A stretch of DNA of 63,110 nucleotides from Halomonas sp. A11-A (GCF_003182195.1 NZ_QGTM01000019.1:1-63110), one strand, 5' to 3'. Shown: positions 24,821-34,251, counted from the stretch's first letter. The notes: a model not told the origin generated them from the sequence alone. Translations and numbers: made by a program.

Positions 24821-25357
24821 ATGAGCCACTACTGTGACCTGGCCCCGGGCCATCCGTTTCACGGCCCCTACCATGACCACGAATATGGCTTCCCGGTGGC
24901 CGACGACGAGGCCCTGTTCGAGCGCCTGGCCCTGGAGATCAACCAGGCGGGGCTCTCCTGGCTCACCGTACTGAAGAAGCGCACCGCCTTCCGGGCGGCC
25001 TTCGAGGGCTTCTCCATCGACCGGGTGGCCGCCTATGGCGAGGCCGAGCAGGCCCGGCTGCTGGCCGACGCCGGCATCATCCGCAACCGCCTGAAGGTCG
25101 AGGCCGTGATCCACAACGCTCGGGTGCTCCAGGCCCTTCGCGAAGCGCACGGCAGCCTCGCCGCCTGGCTCGACCACCACCACCCGCTCTCCCATGCGGA
25201 GTGGGTCCGGCTCTTCAAGCGCACCTTCCGCTTCACCGGGCCGGAGATCACCGGGGAGTTCCTGATGAGCACCGGCTACCTCCCCGGCGCCCACCGCGAC
25301 GACTGCCCGGTGCAGGCACGCATCCTCGCCGGCGGGCCCCGCTGGGCGGAGGCGTAA
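24821..25357 (+). CDS. tag: DNA-3-methyladenine glycosylase I
   Basis: The 178-residue product is the Tag base-excision enzyme that removes 3-methyladenine. It has the segment YHDHEYGFPVADDEALFERLALE and the LSWLTVLKKR motif in which the glutamate/tryptophan/tyrosine pocket is formed. The Zn-binding cysteine near the start (C5) and the late H-x3-C (HRDDC) are present. The family is cytosolic. It is divergent from DUF411 and followed 61 bases later by a membrane hydrolase. Confidence 0.94.
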   Translation: MSHYCDLAPGHPFHGPYHDHEYGFPVADDEALFERLALEINQAGLSWLTVLKKRTAFRAAFEGFSIDRVAAYGEAEQARLLADAGIIRNRLKVEAVIHNARVLQALREAHGSLAAWLDHHHPLSHAEWVRLFKRTFRFTGPEITGEFLMSTGYLPGAHRDDCPVQARILAGGPRWAEA

Positions 25358-25418
25358 GGGAACCCGGCCCCCGCCCGTGGCATCATAGCCGGGCACCCTC
25401 AGCGAGGAACGCCTCCCG

Positions 25419-26486
25419 ATGGACTCGATTACCCAGGCTGCCCTGGGCGCCGCCGTGGGCGGTGCCGTGCTCGGCCGCCGACTGGGCCGCAAGGCGGTGC
25501 TGATCGGCGCCGTGCTCGGCACCCTCCCCGATCTCGACGTGATGATCGACTACGGCGATGCGGTGGCCAATGTCACCGAGCACCGCGGCTTCTCCCACTC
25601 GCTCTTCGTGCTCACCGGGCTCGGCACCCTGCTGGCCCTGCTCACCTCGCGTCTGAAATCCGCCAGGGACATTCCCCTCGGGCACTGGTGGCTCTTCTAC
25701 GTGCTCTGCCTGACCACCCACCCGCTGCTCGACGCCCTGACCACCTACGGTACCCAACTGTGGTGGCCACTGGACGTGCCGCCCGCGGCCTACCCCATCG
25801 TCTTCATCATCGACCCGCTCTACACCCTGCCGCTGCTGGTGGGCATCGGCGTGGCGCTGGCCACCGGCAACGGGCGGCGCGGCCCCGCCTGGGGGCTGGC
25901 GCTCTCGTCCGCCTACCTGGTGTTCGCCTTCGGCGCCAAGCAGCTGGTGGAGCATCGCCTGGAGCCGGTGCTGGCCGAACGGGGGCTTGCCGAGGCCCCA
26001 CGCCTGGTCCAGCCCACCCCCTTCAACACCCTGCTGTGGCGCGTCACGGTGGTGGACGGTGACGATCATCATGAGCTGCTCATGGGGGTACTCGACGGCG
26101 ACACCCCGCCCCAGGTGGAGACCTACCGGCGCGGGGCCGAGCTGGAGGAAGCGGCCCTGGCCAGCGAGCGGGGCGCACGGCTCGACTGGTTCGCCGGCCC
26201 CTTCCTGCGCTACGAGACCCGAGTGCTCGACGGGCAAGAGACCCTGGTGGCCACCGACCTGCGCCTGGGCTTTCCCGGCTTCCACCCCTTCGCCTTCACC
26301 CTGGCCATCCGGGAGGGCGGCGACTGGCAGCCGGTGGCGGTATCGGAGCAGCTCGAGCCGACCTCCCGGGGGAATCGCGAGGCGCTCTCCCGGCTGGCGG
26401 GACGCGCCCTCTCCCCGCGGTCCGCGCTCTGCACCAGCGAGTTCGTCGCCGCCGGCTGGGTCCGCGAGGGATCCGAGCGCTGCTGA
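25419..26486 (+). CDS. Membrane-bound metal-dependent hydrolase (YdjM/DUF457 type)
   Basis: The 355-residue product matches the YdjM-like membrane hydrolases. The first 65 residues contain MDSITQAALGAAVGGAV, GTLPDLDVMID and HRGFSHSLF, the set of Asp and His residues presumed to bind metal; HPLLDALTTYGTQL is a further family motif. About four membrane helices are predicted in the first 190 residues, followed by a soluble C-terminal part. E. coli YdjM is in the SOS regulon, but no LexA box was recognised here. The substrate is unknown. Confidence 0.85.
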   Translation: MDSITQAALGAAVGGAVLGRRLGRKAVLIGAVLGTLPDLDVMIDYGDAVANVTEHRGFSHSLFVLTGLGTLLALLTSRLKSARDIPLGHWWLFYVLCLTTHPLLDALTTYGTQLWWPLDVPPAAYPIVFIIDPLYTLPLLVGIGVALATGNGRRGPAWGLALSSAYLVFAFGAKQLVEHRLEPVLAERGLAEAPRLVQPTPFNTLLWRVTVVDGDDHHELLMGVLDGDTPPQVETYRRGAELEEAALASERGARLDWFAGPFLRYETRVLDGQETLVATDLRLGFPGFHPFAFTLAIREGGDWQPVAVSEQLEPTSRGNREALSRLAGRALSPRSALCTSEFVAAGWVREGSERC

Positions 26487-26501
26487 CCCTCGACACCCTC
26501 G

Positions 26502-26539
26502 AACGCAGCGGGGCGACCAACTGGCCGCCCCGCTGCGTT
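26502..26539. terminator. Bidirectional terminator between membrane hydrolase and azoR
   Basis: Exact 14-bp arms (26502-26515 and 26526-26539) with a 10-base loop lie between two convergent genes. On the plus strand the stem ends in TTTCGG. It is well placed to stop transcription from both sides. Confidence 0.8.
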
Positions 26540-26582
26540 TCGGTGCTTGCGCTCTCAGGCGCCGAGCCCGGAGGGTGCCGCC

Positions 26583-27191
26583 TTACAGACGCTCCACCAG
26601 GCCGTCGATGGCCTGACGGGCCTCCTTGAGCGCCGCATCACGCTTGCCCTCGCCCATGTTGAGCCCTTCGGCGAAGACGCTATCCACCTCCTTGATGCCG
26701 ATCATGCCGAGCATCAGCTTGAGGTGCGGGGTCTGGGTATCCATCTCGGTGCCGGCGTACTGGCCACCGCGGGCCGCCAGGATCACCGCACGCTTGCCCT
26801 CCACCAGGCCCTGGGGACCGTTCTCGGTGTAGCGGAAGGTCACTCCGGCGCGCATCACGCGGTCGAACCAGGCCTTGAGCTGGCTCGGGATGCCGAAGTT
26901 GTACATCGGTACCGCCAGTACCACCACGTCATGGGCCTTGAGCTCCTCGATCAGCGAGTCGGAGCGGGCAGCCAGCTCGCGCTGCTCGGCGCTGCGCTCC
27001 TCCTCGGCGACCTGCCAGCTGCCGAGCTCGGCCAGGTTGAGGTGGGGCAGCTCGCTGGCCACCAGGTCGCGATGGGTCACCTCGACGCCGTCGCGGCTCT
27101 TAGCCTGGGCGATGAAGTGCTCGGCCAGGGCCTTGGACTGGCCGTTCTCGCCGAGGATGGAAGCGGTAATCACGAGGGTACGAGTGGTCAT
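26583..27191 (-). CDS. azoR: FMN-dependent NADH-azoreductase
   Basis: The 202-residue product is an AzoR-type flavodoxin-fold quinone/azo reductase that uses NADH and FMN to make two-electron reductions. The FMN-contacting PMYNFGIPSQLKAWFDRV segment and AARGGQY are intact. Cytosolic homodimer in known members. Start at 27191 with an AGGAGG ribosome site. A palindrome with an AT-rich centre lies about 70 bases upstream (27259-27274), suggesting control by a repressor not present in this window. Confidence 0.94.
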   Translation of the reverse strand: MTTRTLVITASILGENGQSKALAEHFIAQAKSRDGVEVTHRDLVASELPHLNLAELGSWQVAEEERSAEQRELAARSDSLIEELKAHDVVVLAVPMYNFGIPSQLKAWFDRVMRAGVTFRYTENGPQGLVEGKRAVILAARGGQYAGTEMDTQTPHLKLMLGMIGIKEVDSVFAEGLNMGEGKRDAALKEARQAIDGLVERL

Positions 27192-27258
27192 GGCGACCTC
27201 CTGGAAGTGGTCATCTGAATGATGGCCACCATGATAGGTGGTTTTTTTGCCATAAAAA

Positions 27259-27274
27259 GCGCAAAAATCTGCGC
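27259..27274. promoter_or_regulatory. Palindrome upstream of azoR
   Basis: GCGCA (27259-27263) and TGCGC (27270-27274) are inverted repeats with an AT-rich 6-base spacer, inside the only AT-rich patch in the area. Its place, 68-83 bases upstream of azoR, is right for an operator. Nearby TTCG...CGAA is a weaker second palindrome. The regulator is unknown. Confidence 0.4.
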
Positions 27275-27311
27275 CCCACGTTCGATAAAAACGAAAGCAC
27301 GACTAAGCGAG

Positions 27312-27457
27312 CCTGAAGCCCATTGGCGCGTCGCGAGCGAACACGGGTCGCGTGCGGCCGGAGCGCAGTTTCCGGAGTTGACTGTGTGCTCAATGAGGAT
27401 AACGAGCACCGCCCGCGCGCGAGCTGTGGAGCGCAGCAGCGCCCATGGTGCTTCAGG
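27312..27457. repeat. Palindromic interspersed element, copy B
   Basis: A 146-bp element. Outer arms CCTGAAGC (27312-27319) and GCTTCAGG (27450-27457) are exact complements, and pairing continues inward with one bulge. The core (27372-27410) is CCGGAGTTGACT, with a TTGA...TCAA hairpin, then AATGAGGAT and GAGCACC. Landmarks CGAGCGAA (27334-27341) and GAGCGCAGCAGC match copies A and C. The arms differ from those of copy A. Its right arm overlaps the stop codon of the lysozyme-inhibitor lipoprotein gene. Confidence 0.8.
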
Positions 27458-28163
27458 GAGCGATGCCCTGGCCGCAGCCCCTGTACTGCTCCCCGTCCAC
27501 GGTCAGGGTGACCCGCGCCGGGAAGGGCTCGCCGCTCATGTCGTCCAGGCAGGCGCCGGCCTCGATGCGCAGCTCGAAGGGGGTATCGCCGCGGCCGCTC
27601 TGCAGGATCACCCGCCCCGCGCCGTTGTCCAGGGTGGTCACCCGATAGGGCAGCGTCTGCTCCCGGGTACCGTAATCCAGGCTCAGGGTCGCCTCGGGCC
27701 GGTCGTGGGCCAGGTGCACCATCCAGCCCGGCTCGTTGCCGCGCCCCTGGAACATCACCCCGGGCCGCTGCTGCCGGGTCAGGGCCTGGCGCTGCACGTA
27801 GGCCTGGCACTCGAGCCGCCCCCGGGGCGTCTCCACCACCGCCTCGGAGCCCTTGTTCCAGAAGCTGACGTCGCCCTGCTCGTAGCGGGCGCCGCTGGCC
27901 ACCACGGCGGGCGCAAGCCGCCAGGCGCCGTGAGCCGACCACAGCCGCAGCTCGCTTTCCGCCCCCTCCGGGACGGCGGTGACCAGGGCCTGGTCGGGGG
28001 TGCAGCGCCAGGCGGTGAAGCTCTCGGCGCCACCGGGGAAGAGCACCGAGGGCAGCAGCGGGGCGTGATGACCGGAGGTGATCGGCGCCGGCGCCGGGGC
28101 GGTGGCACAGCCCCCCAACAGCAGGGCCGCCCCGAGGGCGGCGGGAACGAGCAGGCGGGACAT
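27453..28163 (-). CDS. Lipoprotein with MliC and COG3650 domains
   Basis: The 236-residue product is a lipoprotein (lipobox LGGC, C19). Residues about 50-120 fit the MliC fold, an inhibitor of c-type lysozyme: a cysteine-containing first strand (FTAWRC), then the diagnostic SGARYEQGDVSFWNKGSEAV stretch (conserved S-G-A-R-Y and W-x-K-G) and a second cysteine. Residues about 137-236 fit the COG3650 domain, starting FQGRGNEPGW and ending with a cysteine pair. The fusion of the two domains would give an outer-membrane protector against host or predator lysozyme; the second domain's role is unknown. Its stop codon lies within repeat copy B. Confidence 0.78.
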   Translation of the reverse strand: MSRLLVPAALGAALLLGGCATAPAPAPITSGHHAPLLPSVLFPGGAESFTAWRCTPDQALVTAVPEGAESELRLWSAHGAWRLAPAVVASGARYEQGDVSFWNKGSEAVVETPRGRLECQAYVQRQALTRQQRPGVMFQGRGNEPGWMVHLAHDRPEATLSLDYGTREQTLPYRVTTLDNGAGRVILQSGRGDTPFELRIEAGACLDDMSGEPFPARVTLTVDGEQYRGCGQGIAP

Positions 28164-28258
28164 GGCATCTCCTTGCGAGGGTTACGATTCCTTGACCCGC
28201 CGAGCATAGCAGCCGCCGGGGCCGGCGGCCGCTCCCGCCGGCTCAACGCTGGAGGCGC

Positions 28259-30556
28259 CTAGCCGAAGCGCCGGCGCAGCTGGCGCGCCGCCTCCACCAT
28301 GTTGGCCAGGGCCGGCTCCACCTCCTCCCAGCGGCGGGTCTTGAGGCCGCAGTCGGGGTTGACCCACAGACGCTCCAGCGGGATGCGCTCGGCGGCCTTC
28401 TCCATCAGCGCCACCATCCACGCCACGTCCGGCACATTGGGCGAGTGGATGTCGTAGACGCCGGGGCCGATCTCGTTGGGATAGGCGAAGTCCTGGAAGG
28501 CGTCGAGCAGCACCATGTTCGAGCGTGAGGTCTCGATGGTAATGACGTCGGCATCCAGAGCGGCAATCGACTCGATGATGTCGTTGAACTCCGAATAGCA
28601 CATGTGGGTGTGGATCTGGGTCTCGTCGCGCACCCCGGCCGCAGTCAGCCGGAAGCCATCCACCGCCCAGGCCAGATAGCCCGGCCACTCGCTCCGGCGC
28701 AGCGGCAGCCCCTCGCGCAGCGCCGGCTCGTCGATCTGGATGGCGCGGATGCCGGCCGCCTCCAGGTCCCGGACCTCGTCGCGCAGGGCCAGGGCGATCT
28801 GGCGGCAGGTGGTCTCGCGGGGCTGGTCGTCGCGCACGAAGGCCCACTGCAGCATGGTGACGGGGCCGGTCAGCATCCCCTTCATGGGCCGGTCGGTGAG
28901 CGACTGGGCGTACCGGCTCCAGCGCACCGTCATCGGGCCCGGGCGGCTGACGTCACCCACGATCACCGGTGGCTTCACGCAGCGCGAACCGTAGCTCTGC
29001 ACCCAGCCGAAGCGGGTGAAGGCGTAGCCATCGAGCTGCTCGCCGAAGTACTCCACCATGTCGTTGCGTTCCGGCTCGCCGTGCACCGGCATGTCGAGGC
29101 CGAGCGCCTCCTGACGCGCCACGGCGTAGGCGATCTCCTCCTCCATGCGCGCCTCGTAGGCCTCCCGGGCGAGCTCACCGGCCCTGAAGGCGCGGCGCGC
29201 GGCGCGGATGGCGTCGGTCTGCGGGAAGGAGCCGATGGTGGTGGTGGGGAAGAGCGGCAGCTCCAGCGCCCGGCGCTGGGCGAGGGCGCGCTGCGGATAG
29301 GGGCTCGCGCGCTCGAGGTCTGCCGGCTCGATACCCGCCAGGCGGTCGGCCACCTCGGGGCGGTGGATGCGCGGCGAGTCGCGCCTGGCCTGCAGGGCGA
29401 GGGTGGCGGCCTCCAGTCGCTCGCGGTCGGCCTCGGTGGCGCGGCCATCGAGCAGGCGCGCCAGGGTCACCGTCTCGTCGAGCTTCTGGCGGGCAAAGGC
29501 CAGCCAGCTTCTGAGCTCGGGGTCGAGCTCGGTCTCGCGCGCAAGGTCCACCGGCACATGCAGCAGCGAGCAGGAGGGGGCGATCCACAGCCGCCTGCCG
29601 AGGCGGATGCGCGCCTGGGCCAGACGTTCGCGCAGCAGCGCCAGGTCGGCGCGCCAGACGTTGCGCCCATCGATGGCGCCCACCGAGAGCACCTTGTAGG
29701 CGGGCAGCCGGTCGAGCACCGCCGCCAGCTGCTCGGGGGCACGCACCGCATCGATATGCAGCCCCGCCACCGGCAGGCCGAGAGCGAGGCCGAGGTTATC
29801 GCCGAGGCCACCGAAGTAGCTCGCCAGCAGCAGCTTCACCGGGCCCCGGCCGAGCACGCTGTAGGCGGCCTCATAGGCCTGCTGCCACTCACGGGGCAGG
29901 TCCTGCACCAGCGCCGGCTCCTCGAGCTGCACCCACTCCACCCCCTGATCGGCGAGGCGCACCAGCAGCTCGCCATAGACCGGCAGCAGGGACTCGAGCA
30001 GGCTCAGGCGGTCGAGCCCCTCGTCGCGGGCCTTGCCCAGCCACAGCCAGGTCAGGGGGCCGAGCAGGGTCACCTTCACCGCATGGCCCAGCGCCTGGGC
30101 CTCGGCCACCTGCTCGAAGAGGCGGGAGCTGGCCAGCCGGAAGGACTGGCCGGCGTGGAGCTCGGGCACCAGGTAGTGATAGTTGGTATCGAAGTACTTG
30201 GTCATCTCGCAGGCGGCGGCGGGCTCGCCGCTGGGCGCCCGGCCGCGGGCCATGCGGAAGGCGGTGTCCAGCGACACCTCGCCGGCCGCCAGCTCGGCCT
30301 CGGCGCCGAAGCGTGCCGGCACCGCCCCCAGGGTCACGGAGAGGTCCAGGACCTGGTCGTAGAAGGCGAAGTCACCCACCGTGACCAGGTCGAGCCCCGC
30401 CTCGCGCTGCTCGGCCCAGTGCCGGGCGCGCAGCTCGCGCCCTGCCCGCTCCAGCCCCTCGCGATCGAGCTCGCCCTGCCAGTAGGCCTCCACCGCACGC
30501 TTGAGTTCGCGATCGGCGCCGATGCGCGGATAACCGATAACATGAGAGATACTCAT
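28259..30556 (-). CDS. metE: Cobalamin-independent methionine synthase
   Basis: The 765-residue product is MetE, which methylates homocysteine with 5-methyltetrahydrofolate triglutamate and needs no vitamin B12. The zinc ligands are in [11 protein letters not shown] (His and Cys) and NPDCGLKTR (second Cys). The N-terminal half starts [10 protein letters not shown]. Length is like E. coli MetE (753). The start at 30556 has GGAGG 8 bases upstream; the frame to 30604 overlaps the promoter. It is divergent from metR, the usual activator arrangement. Confidence 0.97.
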   Translation of the reverse strand: MSISHVIGYPRIGADRELKRAVEAYWQGELDREGLERAGRELRARHWAEQREAGLDLVTVGDFAFYDQVLDLSVTLGAVPARFGAEAELAAGEVSLDTAFRMARGRAPSGEPAAACEMTKYFDTNYHYLVPELHAGQSFRLASSRLFEQVAEAQALGHAVKVTLLGPLTWLWLGKARDEGLDRLSLLESLLPVYGELLVRLADQGVEWVQLEEPALVQDLPREWQQAYEAAYSVLGRGPVKLLLASYFGGLGDNLGLALGLPVAGLHIDAVRAPEQLAAVLDRLPAYKVLSVGAIDGRNVWRADLALLRERLAQARIRLGRRLWIAPSCSLLHVPVDLARETELDPELRSWLAFARQKLDETVTLARLLDGRATEADRERLEAATLALQARRDSPRIHRPEVADRLAGIEPADLERASPYPQRALAQRRALELPLFPTTTIGSFPQTDAIRAARRAFRAGELAREAYEARMEEEIAYAVARQEALGLDMPVHGEPERNDMVEYFGEQLDGYAFTRFGWVQSYGSRCVKPPVIVGDVSRPGPMTVRWSRYAQSLTDRPMKGMLTGPVTMLQWAFVRDDQPRETTCRQIALALRDEVRDLEAAGIRAIQIDEPALREGLPLRRSEWPGYLAWAVDGFRLTAAGVRDETQIHTHMCYSEFNDIIESIAALDADVITIETSRSNMVLLDAFQDFAYPNEIGPGVYDIHSPNVPDVAWMVALMEKAAERIPLERLWVNPDCGLKTRRWEEVEPALANMVEAARQLRRRFG

Positions 30557-30660
30557 TGAAAAAACCTCCATGGATGAATAATCCAGCAGAGTCTGGCTGG
30601 CCACGCAGGGTGAATCAAACTAAACTTCCTAATCTTGAAAATGAAAATGGCTCACTCGGC
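30557..30660. promoter_or_regulatory. metE-metR divergent control region
   Basis: This 104-bp region separates divergent metE and metR and is richer in A and T than its surroundings, especially 30608-30650. An inverted repeat TGGAT-GAATA-ATCCA lies at 30571-30585, close to the metE ribosome site. TGAA-type half-sites are seen near 30612, 30640 and 30646, but I find no exact TGAA-N5-TTCA MetR box. MetR very probably binds here, based on gene arrangement. Confidence 0.55.
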
Positions 30661-31575
30661 ATGCTCGAACTGCGACACCTCCGCACCCTGGTCGCACTGC
30701 GCGACGCCGGCTCCCTCGTCGAGGCGGCCGAGCGGGTCCACCTGACCCAGTCCGCCCTCTCCCACCAGATCAAGGACCTCGAGGAGCGGCTCGACAATCC
30801 GCTGTTCGTGCGCAAGACCCGGCCGGTGGAGTTCACCCGCGCCGGCCAGCGGCTGCTGACCCTGGCCGAACAGGTGCTGCCGCTGGTGCGCATGGCCGAG
30901 CGCGACCTGGCGCGGCTGGCCGGCAACGAACAGGGCCGGCTGCACATGGCCATCGAGTGCCACAGCTGTTTCCAGTGGCTGATGCCCACCGTCGACCACT
31001 TCCGCGACCACTGGCCCGAGGTGGAGATCGACATCCCCGGCGGCCACCACTTCGACCCGCTGCCGGCCCTGGCCCGCGAGCAGCTCGACCTCGTGATCAC
31101 CGCCGACCCCCAGCCGCTGGCCGGCATCCACTACGAGCCGCTGTTCCGCTACGAGGGGCTCTTGGCGGTGGCCCGCCAGCATCGCCTGGCCGGCAAGGCG
31201 TTCGTCAGCCCCCGGGAGCTGGCCGAGGAGACCCTGATCACCTATCCGGTGGAGCACGCGCGGCTGGATGTCTTCACCCAGTTCCTGGACCCGGCCGGGG
31301 TGCGCCCGAAGGAGCTGCGCACCGCCGAGCTGACCATCATGATGATGCAGCTGGTGGCCAGCGGCCGCGGGGTCTGCGCGCTGCCCAACTGGGCCCTGAC
31401 CGAGTACCTGGAGCGCGACTACGTGAAGGCCGTGGCGCTGGGGGAGAAGGGCGTGTGGAGCACCCTGTTCGCGGCGATCCGCGAGGAGACCCGCCAGGCG
31501 CCCTGGATGGAGGACTTCCTGCGCACCGCCCGGGAGACCTCCTTCGCGGTGCTGGAGGGGATCAAGCCCGCCTAG
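30661..31575 (+). CDS. metR: LysR-type regulator of methionine synthesis
   Basis: The 304-residue product is a LysR-family regulator with the N-terminal winged helix-turn-helix (residues 1-60, with LTQSALSHQIKDLEERL) and a C-terminal effector-binding domain. The opening MLELRHLRTLVALRDAGS and the segment ECHSCFQWLMPTVDHFR are typical of MetR, which uses homocysteine to activate metE. The start at 30661 follows from family alignment; the frame extends back through the promoter. Its stop codon is 13 bases from that of the convergent histidine kinase. Confidence 0.92.
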   Translation: MLELRHLRTLVALRDAGSLVEAAERVHLTQSALSHQIKDLEERLDNPLFVRKTRPVEFTRAGQRLLTLAEQVLPLVRMAERDLARLAGNEQGRLHMAIECHSCFQWLMPTVDHFRDHWPEVEIDIPGGHHFDPLPALAREQLDLVITADPQPLAGIHYEPLFRYEGLLAVARQHRLAGKAFVSPRELAEETLITYPVEHARLDVFTQFLDPAGVRPKELRTAELTIMMMQLVASGRGVCALPNWALTEYLERDYVKAVALGEKGVWSTLFAAIREETRQAPWMEDFLRTARETSFAVLEGIKPA

Positions 31576-31588
31576 CGGGCGCCGGCGG

Positions 31589-33196
31589 CTAGGGTCGCTG
31601 GGGCAGCAGCAGGGTGAAGCGGGCCCCGCCCAGGGCGGGGCTGGCGTCCACCCCCACGCTGCCGCCGTGCCAGGTCATCACCTTCTGCACGATGGAGAGC
31701 CCCAGCCCATAGCCGCCGGAGCTGCGGGTGCGGCTGTCGTCGAGCCGCGCGAAGGGCTTGAAGATCGCCTGGCGCTCGCCGACCGGCACCCCGGGGCCAT
31801 CATCCTCCACGTCGATGCGCACCAGGCGGGGCTCCGCCTGCACCTGGATCACCACCCGACTGCGCGCATGGCGGCAGGCGTTGGCCACCAGGTTCTGCAG
31901 CGCCCGCTGCAGGTAGCGCGCCTCGGCCAGGGCCTCCACCTCGGGTCCCTCGGCGAGCACGATGGCCAGGTGGCCGTGCAGCGGGCTCAGCGCGTCGATC
32001 ACCCGCTCCGCCATGGCCCGGCAGTCCACCAGGGTCGCCTCCATCTCGCGGCCGTTGACCGCGTCGCTGCCCAGGCGCGCATAGGTGAGGATCTCGTCGA
32101 CCAGGCCATCGAGCTCCTCGATGTCGCCATCGATCCCCTGCAGCTGACGCCGGATCGCCGCGTCGTCGGTCATGTCCTCGACCATCTGCACCGCGAAGCG
32201 GATGCGGGCCACCGGCGTGCGCAGCTCATGGGAGACCGCGCGGATCATCTCCTGCTGGGCGCGCAGCAGCGCCTGGACCTGGGCCACCATGCCGTTGAAG
32301 GCCATCCCCAGCCGGCCCAGGAAATCGCTGCTTTCGACTTTGACCCGGGTATCCAGATGGCCACCGGCGATGCGCGTGGCAGCGAGCTCGAGTCGTGCCA
32401 TGCGCGCTTCGACGCCGCGCACGATCAGGTAGATGATGCCCGCCAGCACGCCGAGCATCAGTACCAGCAGCAGCAGCGACAGCGATAGCGGCATCGGTGC
32501 GAAGGCATGTATCGGCCCGACCTGCAGCCACTGTATCGACTGCAGCGACGTCTCGCTGTCAAGCTGCAAGAACAGCGTCAGGCCCCAGGCCTCGGGGGTC
32601 AGGTGCAGGATTACCTCACCGGCGCCCAGTTGTGTCAGCTGTGCGCTGTCGAGGCGACGCGGCGGTGCATCGTTGAGGCTGATCGGGAGTGCTTCGCTGG
32701 ACAGTTCGGTGACCCGCTGATGGCGCTGCAAGGGATCGGCCAGCCACTCGCCGAGCAGGCTCGTCAAGCCACGCAGCTGGGCCTCGCTGATCCCATTGAG
32801 CCGCGCCTCGAGGACGCTTTCCTGGTTGGGTAGACGCTTGAAAAGATGCCAGTCCGTTTCACCGCGGGTCTCGATCAGTACCCTGCCAGCATCGAGCCGG
32901 GCACGCTGGAAATAACCGAGATCACGGCTCTCGGCGTCATCGTGCAGGTGGAATTCGACGTCGAGTTCGGTGCCGCGCCGTGCCAGCCACTGGCTGCGCT
33001 GATCGTCGGACTCGGCGCTCAGTTGCTGGACCAGCAGTCGCATCGGCACCTCGGCGAGCTGCTCGCGATGGTGCTCGCGGCGCACCTGGTCGACCATGGC
33101 CACGCCCAGCAGGGCCAGGCCGAAGGTCAGCAGCAGGGCGAGCGCCAGCAGCACATAGACGCGCAGGAAGGTGCTGTCGGCCAGGACCCGCCGCAT
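31589..33196 (-). CDS. Sensor histidine kinase, RstB-like
   Basis: The 535-residue product is a membrane histidine kinase. A first membrane helix is at residues 11-34, then a periplasmic sensor region of about 200 residues, a second helix at about 236-258, a HAMP linker, and a HisKA dimer domain with the phosphorylated H323 in VSHELRTPVAR. The HATPase domain has NLVANACRHA, DDGPGVP and GGYGLGLSIV. The partner regulator gene ends 3 bases upstream. The pair resembles RstBA, which in E. coli responds to acid and manganese via PhoP; the periplasmic domain here is longer, so the signal may differ. Confidence 0.9.
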   Translation of the reverse strand: MRRVLADSTFLRVYVLLALALLLTFGLALLGVAMVDQVRREHHREQLAEVPMRLLVQQLSAESDDQRSQWLARRGTELDVEFHLHDDAESRDLGYFQRARLDAGRVLIETRGETDWHLFKRLPNQESVLEARLNGISEAQLRGLTSLLGEWLADPLQRHQRVTELSSEALPISLNDAPPRRLDSAQLTQLGAGEVILHLTPEAWGLTLFLQLDSETSLQSIQWLQVGPIHAFAPMPLSLSLLLLVLMLGVLAGIIYLIVRGVEARMARLELAATRIAGGHLDTRVKVESSDFLGRLGMAFNGMVAQVQALLRAQQEMIRAVSHELRTPVARIRFAVQMVEDMTDDAAIRRQLQGIDGDIEELDGLVDEILTYARLGSDAVNGREMEATLVDCRAMAERVIDALSPLHGHLAIVLAEGPEVEALAEARYLQRALQNLVANACRHARSRVVIQVQAEPRLVRIDVEDDGPGVPVGERQAIFKPFARLDDSRTRSSGGYGLGLSIVQKVMTWHGGSVGVDASPALGGARFTLLLPQRP

Positions 33197-33199
33197 GGC

Positions 33200-33913
33200 T
33201 CAGCTCTCCTTGACGAAGAGATAGCCCTTGCTGCGCACCGTCTTGATGCGATGCGGCTGGTTGGGGTCGTCACCGACCTTGGGCCGGATGCGCGAGACCC
33301 GTACGTCGATGGAGCGGTCCTGCCCGTCGTACTTGATGCCGCGCAGCTGGGCGAAGATCTCCTCCCGGGTCAGCACCCGACCAGCGTTGCTGGCCAGCAG
33401 CCACAGCAGGTCGAACTCGGCACTGGTGAGATCGATGCGCTCGCCGTCCAGCCAGGCCTCGCGGGTGGCGCTGTCGATCTCCAGGTTGCCGAAGGTGAGC
33501 CGCGGCTCCGTCGCGGCCTCGGCGCTCTCGGCCCGGCGCAGCAGGGCGCGCATGCGCGCCAGCAGGACCCGGGGCTGAACGGGCTTCGGTACGTAGTCGT
33601 CGGCGCCCATCTCCAGGCCCAGCACCTGGTCCATGTCGTCGGTGCGCGCGGTCAGCATCAGGATCGGGCCCGGGTAGTCACCGCGCACGCGCCGGCAGAT
33701 CGACAGGCCGTCCTCGCCGGGCAGCATCAGATCGAGTATCACCAGGTCCGGCTGCAGCGCCAGGATCCGCTCCACGCCGCGAGCGCCGTCGGCCTCCAGG
33801 GTGACGCGGAAGCCATTGGCCTGCAGGTAGTCGCGGGTCAGGTCGGCCAGGCGCTCATCATCCTCGATGATCAGCACATGATCCTGCTCCCGGGGGTCCA
33901 AGCTCTCGTCCAT
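33200..33913 (-). CDS. rstA: OmpR-family response regulator, RstA-like
   Basis: The 237-residue product has an N-terminal receiver domain (acidic pair E17-D18, phosphoacceptor D61 in VILDLMLPGEDG, and a lysine in YVPKP) and a C-terminal winged-helix DNA-binding domain. The latter has KYDGQDRSIDVRVSRIRPKV in shortened form and ends KTVRSKGYLFVKES, close to RstA. It is co-transcribed with the kinase gene 3 bases downstream. The start at 33913 is inferred from family alignment; the frame continues far upstream through the intergenic region. The symbol is a best match by eye. Confidence 0.8.
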   Translation of the reverse strand: MDESLDPREQDHVLIIEDDERLADLTRDYLQANGFRVTLEADGARGVERILALQPDLVILDLMLPGEDGLSICRRVRGDYPGPILMLTARTDDMDQVLGLEMGADDYVPKPVQPRVLLARMRALLRRAESAEAATEPRLTFGNLEIDSATREAWLDGERIDLTSAEFDLLWLLASNAGRVLTREEIFAQLRGIKYDGQDRSIDVRVSRIRPKVGDDPNQPHRIKTVRSKGYLFVKES

Positions 33914-34089
33914 CCTCAAGTTCCATCCTGACTGGCAGGTGATCGGGGCAGCGGCGCCCAGGGGCATACCGCCATTGGCTAAAGGATACCCGAAATCCCC
34001 GGATACGCCTGCCTGTCGCCACTCGACGACGGCATAGCGCCCGGCGGGGGCCCACGGCTCCCCAGGAAGATCACAAGCCGTCCACAGGG

Positions 34090-34098
34090 TTATCCACT
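34090..34098 (+). promoter_or_regulatory. DnaA box upstream of nrdA
   Basis: TTATCCACT matches the DnaA box TTATCCACA at 8 of 9 positions. It lies 17 bases before the first NrdR box. E. coli nrdA is known to be controlled by DnaA, so the context supports it. Confidence 0.55.
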
Positions 34099-34114
34099 TG
34101 AAGCCTGCCGAAAC

Positions 34115-34162
34115 ACACACTATCTTGTGCCTCCATACGAGGCATAACACTACATCCTGTGA
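34115..34162 (+). promoter_or_regulatory. Tandem NrdR boxes upstream of nrdA
   Basis: Two 16-mers resemble the NrdR box (ACACWATATATWGTGT): ACACACTATCTTGTGC at 34115-34130 and ACACTACATCCTGTGA at 34147-34162. Their starts are 32 bp apart, about three turns of DNA, the standard spacing for NrdR pairs. NrdR represses ribonucleotide reductase operons when dATP is high. They lie 90-137 bases before the nrdA start. Confidence 0.85.
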
Positions 34163-34251
34163 AAAGACCCTCTCCGCCGCGGTTCCTTCACAGACGCCCC
34201 CGAGCGTTTTTCATCACCGCCTCTCGTTCACCTGACAGGGACTCCATCGAC

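Noticed and set aside
27223..27248. CCACC-ATGATA-GGTGG followed by seven Ts, like a plus-strand terminator
   Set aside because: No plus-strand gene ends there; it lies in the leader of azoR (minus strand). The stem is only 5 bp. More likely part of the azoR promoter region.
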